Positions 6,163 through 10,388 of a stretch of DNA of 10,388 nt are shown here, one piece after another. Below the pieces are notes generated by a model. It had not been told where the DNA came from, ran no database searches, and saw only the letters and a list, made by a program, of their open reading frames with translations. The number at the start of each line of letters is the position of its first letter. The stretch's first letter is position 1. A program made the position numbers and the translations under genes. This DNA comes from Thermoplasmata archaeon. Its GTDB lineage: Archaea; Thermoplasmatota; E2; DHVEG-1; B18-G2. The stretch lies in NCBI GenBank assembly GCA_003651105.1, contig QMTN01000003.1, forward strand, positions 1 to 10,388, read 5' to 3'.

Positions 6163-7577
6163 CTTCCAACCTCGTAAACCTTTCCCTCCTCAACATCCAC
6201 AACCTTCTTACCCAGTCCAGAGAATCTCTCCGGGCTCTCGGTATGGATTGGAAGGATTGTCCTTGGATTTATTTCCTTTATCATCCTCACCAGATCTCCA
6301 CCATAAGCATGACCTGAGCAGTGAGCGTGCACATACCTCAGGTTGAAAAGCTTGAGCCACTCCATCATCCTCTCAAAAGATATCTCCATCTCCTCGTTGA
6401 ACGGCTCCGAAAGGGAGTGGATGTAGATCCCTTCCTCGGGTTTAAGATCTATCAAGGTGTTGAAGTGCCAGTAATCCAGGACAACAAGGTAATCTCTCGC
6501 ATTCTTCGATATCTCCTCAGCGGTTATCAGGTTTGGGTAGTTGAGTCTCGATCTTATGTAGGGTTCCGAGATATAATCGAAATCTTGATAGGTTCCGGTC
6601 CTCATCTTCGGTTTCAATATCAGTATACCATCTCCCCTGCTATCCGGAACCCTTAGTTTTTTATCCATGTGATACCTCTCCAAAAAGCAGGCATGCTTGA
6701 AGGATATGACCAAGTACCTGTCCAGCTCCCTGGATATCCTGTAGAAGGTTCTGAACCTGTCAACATCCATCGGGTTGAAATCGACGATCGCCAATCCCTT
6801 TGCGCCTTCCAGCTCCTTCTTCGCCACCAAGTAAACCTTTTTCTCTGATTCATCGCCCCTCTCCTCGTTTATCCTTGTACCCTCGGTTATCATAGCTATG
6901 GGTTTGGCTTCCTTGGCTCTATCTATGAAATCCCTCGTCAGATCTCTCCTCTCTCCATGCATCCTCAGATCCCCGGTGTAGACTATGGGTCCTTCCGATG
7001 TATAGATTATAAAACCATAGGATCCGGGAACGCTGTGATCAACGTGCACCGGCTCTATCTCGAGAGAGTCAATATAAAAACTCTTGCCTGTTCTGAAGAG
7101 CTTGAAGATCCTCTTGATGGGCTCTTCCTTTTTACCCGGTATGATAGGTCTTCTCTTGAAATCGACGACCTCATTCTCTATGTTCCTCTTGCTCTGTTCA
7201 TTTACTGCATCAAGTATCAGCTTGCACGTCTCTCCGCAGTAGATGGGTATATCCTTGTGAAGGAAGGAGATGTAGTTTGCGTGATCCGCATGGGCATGGG
7301 AGAGAATAACCGCAGATACCTCTGGATCTTCAGGTTCTCTTCCCATATGGAGCAGAAGATCCTCCCGATAGATACCCCTTATATCTGGTATAAGATTTGT
7401 TGCCAGAAAATCGCCCAGCCCATTTGCAGCCCTTGGCGAGAGATACTCTTCAAAGTATCTTGCCCTCCTGGAAAAGCTCACCCCGAAATCCAGAAACACC
7501 TTAGTGTCTCCATCTTCCAACAAGATCTTGTTACCACCTATCTCCCTTACTCCCCCATAGAATGTCAGTCTCACCAT
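6159..7577 (-). CDS. MBL/beta-CASP ribonuclease, RNase J-like
   Basis: A 472-residue metallo-beta-lactamase nuclease. It opens RLTFYGGVREIGGNKILLE, the RNase J/CPSF-type first strand. Metal ligands: H94-A-H96-A-D98-H99 (LSHAHADHANY), H178/H181 (VHVDHSVPGSYGFII) and D203 (VYTGDLRMHG). A beta-CASP-like insert follows (about 226-400, including ITEGTRI, a V-D-F-N-P-M-D segment and YLVISFKHACF). The C-terminal RNA-metabolising MBL motif is HCSGHAYGGDLVRMIKEI (419-436) with NPRTILPIHTESP (437-449, H445). These enzymes act as 5'-3' exo- and/or endoribonucleases in the cytoplasm. The region around 35-80 (FSRRARYFEEYL to YREDLL) looks like a subfamily-specific loop. The ATG is one base after the stop of the upstream membrane protein gene, and its own stop overlaps the YhaM-like ATG. 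Subfamily placement relative to archaeal RNase J is not certain, nor is exo- versus endo-activity. Confidence 0.9.
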   Translation of the reverse strand: MVRLTFYGGVREIGGNKILLEDGDTKVFLDFGVSFSRRARYFEEYLSPRAANGLGDFLATNLIPDIRGIYREDLLLHMGREPEDPEVSAVILSHAHADHANYISFLHKDIPIYCGETCKLILDAVNEQSKRNIENEVVDFKRRPIIPGKKEEPIKRIFKLFRTGKSFYIDSLEIEPVHVDHSVPGSYGFIIYTSEGPIVYTGDLRMHGERRDLTRDFIDRAKEAKPIAMITEGTRINEERGDESEKKVYLVAKKELEGAKGLAIVDFNPMDVDRFRTFYRISRELDRYLVISFKHACFLERYHMDKKLRVPDSRGDGILILKPKMRTGTYQDFDYISEPYIRSRLNYPNLITAEEISKNARDYLVVLDYWHFNTLIDLKPEEGIYIHSLSEPFNEEMEISFERMMEWLKLFNLRYVHAHCSGHAYGGDLVRMIKEINPRTILPIHTESPERFSGLGKKVVDVEEGKVYEVGR

Positions 7578-7578
7578 A

Positions 7579-7947
7579 CTAGGTCACCAGCTTGTATCCG
7601 CAGTTTGGACAGAACCTAAAATCCTTGCTCACCTTGGATCCACAGTTTGGGCATCTGTCTGGAGCACGCCTCCTTGCTTCTTCCAGGCTCACCATCATGT
7701 TGAAGGTTCTTGCATCCCTGAAACTGTCGAAAGCTAGCAACCCGGCAACGATCGAGTAGATGACAATAGCTAGGAAGATGTTGAGATTGAGGATCAAACA
7801 AGATACTAGATAGATGAACCAGAGGATCATGAAAACGATGCCCAGACCTATCTTAAGATTCGTAACCCCGGCATATACCTCTCCCAGACCCCAGACGATG
7901 ATGCTGTAGATCGCTGCGATGAATCTGTTCTTCCTGACTTGAGGCAT
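7579..7947 (-). CDS. Three-pass membrane protein with C-terminal zinc ribbon, unknown function
   Basis: 122 residues. Hydrophobic segments lie at about 9-27, 33-50 and 53-73; the GLGEVYAGVTNLKIGLGIVF stretch (20-39) resembles the small glycine-rich hairpin of TM2-type membrane proteins. A basic/acidic linker (76-97) leads to a treble-clef-like zinc ribbon with C99/C102 and C113/C116, in CPNCGSKVSKDFRFCPNCG. The ribbon is probably cytoplasmic. The ATG at 7947 has a TATA box 27 bases upstream. The stop is one base before the RNase J-like ATG, so this looks like the first gene of the four-gene RNA-processing operon; a membrane anchor for the nucleases is conceivable but unproven. No family with a known function is recognised. 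Confidence 0.82.
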   Translation of the reverse strand: MPQVRKNRFIAAIYSIIVWGLGEVYAGVTNLKIGLGIVFMILWFIYLVSCLILNLNIFLAIVIYSIVAGLLAFDSFRDARTFNMMVSLEEARRRAPDRCPNCGSKVSKDFRFCPNCGYKLVT

Positions 7948-7970
7948 CTACCTTTGGAATATATCTCGTC

Positions 7971-7977
7971 TTTTAAA
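7971..7977 (-). promoter_or_regulatory. TATA box of the RNase J/YhaM operon
   Basis: Minus-strand TTTAAAA, centred 27 bases before the ATG at 7947, fits a promoter for the zinc-ribbon membrane protein and the three genes after it. It lies in the 40-base spacer after the TFE-like gene, so the operon need not depend on read-through from upstream. A weak AAGGT next to the ATG could add Shine-Dalgarno contact. Confidence 0.5.
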
Positions 7978-7987
7978 GGTTTCATGA

Positions 7988-8344
7988 TCACCTGGTTCTG
8001 GATGACCAGGCCCTCCTTGGCAGAACCCGATAGATCTCTCCGGGATCCTCCTCTATCTTTCTGCTCGCCTCTTCCCTGATGGTATCGATGTCTAGGTACC
8101 AATAGTACTTCCTGAGTAACCTGTTCTTCTCCTTACAGACCTCCCTCCTCACCCTCAGAAACCTCTCCTTCTGCAGTTCATAGAAGAGAGCCCTCACGCA
8201 CTTATCAAGGGAAGAGTCCTCTATCTCCTTCTTTCCGTTGAAGATGCTTTTCAGTATCCCAGCCAAAGCCCTTGCATCATCATCAGACATCCCAAACCTG
8301 TTCTTCAGGGCCTTCGGTAATAGCCTCATCACGCCCGTCATCAT
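7988..8344 (-). CDS. TFE-alpha-like winged-helix protein lacking a zinc ribbon
   Basis: 118 residues from the first of two tandem ATGs (8344; the second is at 8341). The middle reads like the winged helix of archaeal TFE/TFIIE-alpha: a helix ARALAGILKSIF, then EIEDSSLDKCVRALFYELQK and the wing FLRVRREVCKEKNRLLRKYYWYLDID, matching the TFE pattern V-R-x-x-L-Y-x-L ... Y-R-R-E ... Y-Y-W. TFE normally continues through a coiled linker into a CxxC/CxxC zinc ribbon (about 170-180 residues). Here the protein ends after a basic tail (RRAWSSRTR), and none of the frames downstream supplies the ribbon. It may be a second, ribbon-less TFE or a derived regulator. The longer TTG-initiated frame (8386) is rejected because a good TATA box lies inside it, 24-27 bases before the ATGs. 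Divergent from the winged-helix regulator gene at 8481. The protein is real with high likelihood; TFE kinship is moderately supported. Confidence 0.65.
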   Translation of the reverse strand: MMTGVMRLLPKALKNRFGMSDDDARALAGILKSIFNGKKEIEDSSLDKCVRALFYELQKERFLRVRREVCKEKNRLLRKYYWYLDIDTIREEASRKIEEDPGEIYRVLPRRAWSSRTR

Positions 8345-8364
8345 GTTCTTCTTCGCGCTCGAGG

Positions 8365-8371
8365 ATATAAA
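8365..8371 (-). promoter_or_regulatory. TATA box of the TFE-like gene
   Basis: Minus-strand TTTATAT, preceded by AAATCCC in the BRE position, is centred 27 bases before the ATG at 8341 and 24 before that at 8344. This supports a leaderless transcript starting at the tandem ATGs and excludes the upstream TTG as a start. Confidence 0.6.
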
Positions 8372-8387
8372 GGGATTTTTGTACAAA

Positions 8388-8433
8388 TGTTATCTAGCTG
8401 TAAGATTGCAGTTCACTTAGATTCATGATAACA
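8388..8433. repeat. Inverted repeat between divergent winged-helix gene promoters
   Basis: TGTTATC at 8388-8394 and its exact reverse complement GATAACA at 8427-8433 flank a 32-base spacer, which itself contains the imperfect palindrome CTGTAAGATTGCAG (8398-8411). The structure lies between the TATA boxes of the TFE-like gene (minus) and the winged-helix regulator (plus). An operator for one of the two products is possible; a 7-base arm could also arise by chance. Confidence 0.35.
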
Positions 8434-8440
8434 ATAAACA

Positions 8441-8447
8441 TTATATA
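8441..8447 (+). promoter_or_regulatory. TATA box of the winged-helix regulator
   Basis: TTATATA centred 37 bases before the ATG at 8481. Transcription would start near 8470, giving a leader of only about 10 bases. Unlike the other promoters here, it is not placed for a fully leaderless mRNA. Confidence 0.5.
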
Positions 8448-8469
8448 CCCTCTATTCTATTCACATTTT

Positions 8470-8478
8470 GGAGGTGGT
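8470..8478 (+). promoter_or_regulatory. Strong Shine-Dalgarno of the winged-helix regulator
   Basis: GGAGGTGGT ends 2 bases before the ATG, and its GGAGGT core ends 5 bases before it. This is the strongest ribosome-binding site ahead of a first gene in the window and fixes the start at 8481. Confidence 0.7.
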
Positions 8479-8480
8479 AT

Positions 8481-8792
8481 ATGGAGAGGAGAAGATCTCC
8501 CCTGTTAGATGGAACCATAGCGGATGTCAAGGTGCTGGAGAGGCATCTAAAGGTGCTTAAGGCGGTGATGGAGAACGAACCGATAGGAATAATAAAGCTG
8601 TCCCAGAAAACGGGTTTACCCCAGCACGCTGTAAGATACTCTCTCCGAGTACTGGAACAGGAAGGATTGATAGAACCCTCGAAGAGCGGTGCGATAACCA
8701 CGGATAAGATCCACGAGACCCTGGGAACCATAGAATCGACTTTGGATGATCTCGTAACAACCCTTAAGGAGATAAAAAAGGAGATAAGATAG
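8481..8792 (+). CDS. Small winged-helix DNA-binding regulator (conserved archaeal type)
   Basis: 103 residues, likely a homodimeric transcription regulator. Residues about 17-70 form the winged helix: helix 1 VLERHLKVLKAVMENEP, a helix-turn-helix IGIIKLSQKTGLPQHAVRYS (36-55), recognition helix HAVRYSLRVLEQ, and a wing EGLIEPSKSGAITTDK (61-76). The tail (80-103, LGTIESTLDDLVTTLKEIKK) is heptad-like and probably dimerises. The PIGIIKLS-x-x-T-G-x-P-x-H-x-VRYSLRVLEQEGLI pattern matches, from memory, a small regulator conserved in methanogens and related Euryarchaeota whose target genes I do not know. There is no ligand-binding domain. The start is fixed by a strong Shine-Dalgarno sequence. It is divergent from the TFE-like gene and ends one base from the convergent membrane protein gene. 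Autoregulation through the nearby inverted repeat is a guess. Confidence 0.85.
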   Translation: MERRRSPLLDGTIADVKVLERHLKVLKAVMENEPIGIIKLSQKTGLPQHAVRYSLRVLEQEGLIEPSKSGAITTDKIHETLGTIESTLDDLVTTLKEIKKEIR

Positions 8793-8793
8793 A

Positions 8794-9048
8794 TCAGTAC
8801 ATCACGATCTCCTCACTCTCCCATTCCTCCAGCTGATCTTCAGATGATACGCTGGGAGATCTCCTTTGCCCTTGGGAGAAGATGCCCTTGTAGATGAGGA
8901 AAAGCGATACCGTGGTGAGACATATACCCAGATAACCGGATAGAGGGTAGAGGGTTACGGTATATCTGGGGATGATGGCGAAAAGGATCAGCATGAGGAA
9001 GCCAAGGAAGAAGATCACCAGACCCAACATCAATATGGATACTCTCAT
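8794..9048 (-). CDS. Small two-pass membrane protein with acidic tail, unknown function
   Basis: 84 residues from the ATG at 9048. Two hydrophobic helices at about 5-27 (ILMLGLVIFFLGFLMLILFAI) and 36-54 (LSGYLGICLTTVSLFLIYK) are joined by a short polar loop (RYTVTLYP). A hydrophilic C-terminal tail of about 30 residues contains a basic patch (QGQRRSPS) and a run of acidic residues (EDQLEEWESEE). The ATG at 9066 would add six residues (MHNCNQ), but the TATA-like TTTTATAAAA is placed 27 bases before 9048, so the shorter form is preferred. The gene follows trpS on the same strand but appears to have its own promoter. It converges on the winged-helix regulator with a single base between stops. 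No known family is recognised. Confidence 0.65.
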   Translation of the reverse strand: MRVSILMLGLVIFFLGFLMLILFAIIPRYTVTLYPLSGYLGICLTTVSLFLIYKGIFSQGQRRSPSVSSEDQLEEWESEEIVMY

Positions 9049-9070
9049 CTGATTACAATTATGCATTATA

Positions 9071-9080
9071 TTTTATAAAA
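9071..9080 (-). promoter_or_regulatory. TATA box of the small membrane protein gene
   Basis: The self-complementary TTTTATAAAA is centred about 27 bases before the ATG at 9048 on the minus strand, in the short gap after the trpS stop codon (9092-9094). It suggests a separate leaderless transcript rather than simple co-transcription with trpS. No plus-strand gene uses it in the other direction. Confidence 0.5.
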
Positions 9081-9091
9081 TTTTGGGTACA

Positions 9092-10388
9092 CTAATTGAC
9101 CACCATCTTCCTTATCTCCTCTTCGCGACCCCTGTTCTTCCTTATCTCCCTCAGCAACTCGATGAGCAGATCGATGGCCATTCTCTTGCACTCTCCGCAC
9201 ACCAATCTTCCTTCCCTGCAATCCCTGTAGATATCCTCCATCTCCTTGTCATCTTCTATCAGATGGTACAGGAAAAGCTCATAAACCATGCACTTATCAG
9301 TTTCCCCTCCATACTTCCTCTGCTCCTCCAGACTGACCCTCCCTCCGGTCTTTGCGGACAATACCTTTTTCCTTATCGCATTTTCATCATCAGATAAAAA
9401 TATTGCACTACTAGGCCGGGAGGATGACATCTTATCTCCATCCAAACCCCTCATCAATCTGTGGTAGGTCGATGACGGTTGCAGAAATCCATAGAAACCT
9501 TCCGAGACCTCTATCCTCGATATACTTTCCTCTATATCCTCAATGTCCACCTCGCCCTCCGCATAGATCGCTCTATAGTTGTCTATCCTCTCCATCCTTT
9601 CTATACCCTTTTTCCTCAGTTCATCCTCCACCAAATCGAGATACCTACCCACGTTGCGATCGGTCTTGAGGAAGATACCTATCCTTCCATCCCTTGCAAG
9701 CTCCACGCTGAACAACCTGAAGGCCCTGGATATATCTCTACATAACCTGATGTGAGGATCCTGATCTATACCTACCGGAACAAGGGTTGGTCTGGGGGAG
9801 CCATACCTCTCCAGCTGGACGTGCAGGATATCTCCCGCCTGAATAACCGGAGCAAATGCGTGGGTCAGGTTCGTTGAGCTATCAAATCCATAGACCGCGA
9901 CCAGCTGAGACCAGTTGACCTTCCTTCCGAAGTTGAAGGCGAGATCCTTTACTTCTTCCCTCTTGGATTGGAAGTAAACCTGGGTTTTATCCGGATCCAA
10001 GCCCAGGGCTATATAGTTTGGTACGTATTCCTCCAGAGCCAGCCTTTCAGCATCTCTGAAGGGGATGTTCCTCGTTGCATAAGCCTCTATATCAGCTACG
10101 GCTATGAAGATGTCTGCACCCAGATCCTGATAGTATCTCACCTGATCTATCACCATCTTATGACCTAAATGCATCTTGCCAGAAGGCATGAGCCCCGTCA
10201 GGATAGCCCAGGGCTTCTCTCCTTTGATAGCTCTCTTCACCCTGTGGAAGTCCCTGTGACCAAAGACAATGCCTCTCCTTATGAGCATCTGTGGCTTTGG
10301 CAGATCCTCCCACAGCTCCTTGCTGAACACCTCTATCCCGAACTCCTCCATCAGTCTGCCATAATCCTCGTATATCCTCGAACTCCAT
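9092..10388 (-). CDS. trpS: Tryptophanyl-tRNA synthetase, N-terminus cut by right edge
   Basis: Class I synthetase that charges tRNA-Trp, archaeal/eukaryotic type. The frame stays open to the right edge: before the ATG at 10351 it reads W-S-S-R-I-Y-E-D-Y-G-R-L, continuing into MEEFGIEVFS. That is the usual N-terminal region (PW...Y..L.EEFG), so the true start lies outside and at least 431 residues are present. Counting from the ATG at 10351: the HIGH-type motif PSGKMHLGH at 56-64, the dimer/active-site segment NLTHAFAPVIQAGDILHVQ (161-179), VPVGIDQDPHIRLCRDI (191-207), and the KMSKS motif as DKMSSS at 306-311, followed by SSAIFLSDD and the C-terminal YELFLYHLIEDD and CGECKRMA (with neighbouring C393). 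Between the DQDPH segment and KMSSS there is a long stretch (about 212-290) that appears expanded relative to the shortest archaeal enzymes. Assignment is secure. Confidence 0.95.
   Translation of the reverse strand, partial: WSSRIYEDYGRLMEEFGIEVFSKELWEDLPKPQMLIRRGIVFGHRDFHRVKRAIKGEKPWAILTGLMPSGKMHLGHKMVIDQVRYYQDLGADIFIAVADIEAYATRNIPFRDAERLALEEYVPNYIALGLDPDKTQVYFQSKREEVKDLAFNFGRKVNWSQLVAVYGFDSSTNLTHAFAPVIQAGDILHVQLERYGSPRPTLVPVGIDQDPHIRLCRDISRAFRLFSVELARDGRIGIFLKTDRNVGRYLDLVEDELRKKGIERMERIDNYRAIYAEGEVDIEDIEESISRIEVSEGFYGFLQPSSTYHRLMRGLDGDKMSSSRPSSAIFLSDDENAIRKKVLSAKTGGRVSLEEQRKYGGETDKCMVYELFLYHLIEDDKEMEDIYRDCREGRLVCGECKRMAIDLLIELLREIRKNRGREEEIRKMVVN

Noticed and set aside
6957..7619. 220-residue plus-strand open frame inside the RNase J-like gene
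   Set aside because: It lies wholly opposite a well-supported nuclease gene, its translation has no recognisable motif, and its length is explained by the codon bias of the real gene.
7979..8102. Possible frameshift joining the TFE-like gene to a zinc ribbon
   Set aside because: Neither alternative frame between the TFE-like stop and the next gene encodes CxxC pairs. The only nearby zinc ribbon belongs to the membrane protein, after three hydrophobic segments and its own promoter.
8345..8386. TTG start at 8386 for the TFE-like protein
   Set aside because: The TATA box of the gene (8365-8371) would be inside the coding sequence; tandem ATGs lie at the expected distance downstream of it.
9049..9066. 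ATG at 9066 as start of the small membrane protein
   Set aside because: The TATA-like element would then overlap or lie too close to the start. Residues MHNCNQ add nothing recognisable, and the ATG at 9048 has correct spacing.
10349..10351. ATG at 10351 as start of tryptophanyl-tRNA synthetase
   Set aside because: The same frame continues upstream without a stop to the window edge, and those residues (W-S-S-R-I-Y-E-D-Y-G-R-L) fit the conserved N-terminal region.
1..10388. CRISPR array, tRNA genes, transposable elements, toxin-antitoxin or defence genes
   Set aside because: No regularly spaced repeats, cloverleaf sequence, transposase motif or inverted terminal repeats were seen; nearly all bases are taken up by housekeeping, repair and RNA-processing genes.

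Overview
The window is an almost gapless stretch of an archaeal chromosome. The evidence for archaea is: an archaeal-type D-aminoacyl-tRNA deacylase, an XPD/Rad3 helicase with four cysteines placed for an Fe-S cluster, an archaeal/eukaryotic-type tryptophanyl-tRNA synthetase, a TFE-like winged helix, and TATA boxes about 27 bases upstream of start codons (leaderless transcription). Arg is mostly AGG/AGA and Ile often ATA, as in many thermophilic archaea. The methyltransferase-endonuclease V fusion is best known from Thermoplasmatales, so a euryarchaeal or Thermoplasmatota-like host is my guess; the sequence does not settle the species. No tRNA, rRNA, CRISPR array, insertion sequence or phage gene was seen, and no gene-free stretch exceeds about 140 bases.

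Left part (1-5025), mainly DNA repair. A partial Ku gene (minus strand, cut by the left edge) is divergent from dtdA (plus), which removes D-amino acids from mischarged tRNA. dtdA converges, with a 6-base overlap, on an O6-alkylguanine methyltransferase-like domain fused to endonuclease V (minus). Divergent from the fusion is a plus-strand pair: a metallo-beta-lactamase-fold hydrolase, then an XPD helicase whose TTG start lies 23 bases inside the hydrolase gene.

Middle part (5000-7947), an apparent RNA-processing operon on the minus strand. In transcription order it holds a three-pass membrane protein with a zinc ribbon, a beta-CASP/RNase J-like nuclease, a YhaM-like OB-HD 3'-5' exoribonuclease, and a 58-residue Trm112-like zinc protein that is easy to miss. 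Junctions are a 1-base gap followed by two 4-base ATGA overlaps. The last gene overlaps the end of XPD by 26 bases.

Right part (7988-10388). A stand-alone TFE-like winged-helix gene (minus) is divergent from a conserved archaeal winged-helix regulator (plus); an inverted repeat lies between their promoters. The regulator ends one base from a convergent gene for a small two-pass membrane protein. The window closes with tryptophanyl-tRNA synthetase, whose N-terminus runs off the right edge.

I see no defence island or obvious novel system. The most noteworthy items are the archaeal Ku, the altered active site of the methyltransferase domain in the fusion, the compact RNase J/YhaM/Trm112 operon, and the TFE-like protein without a zinc ribbon.
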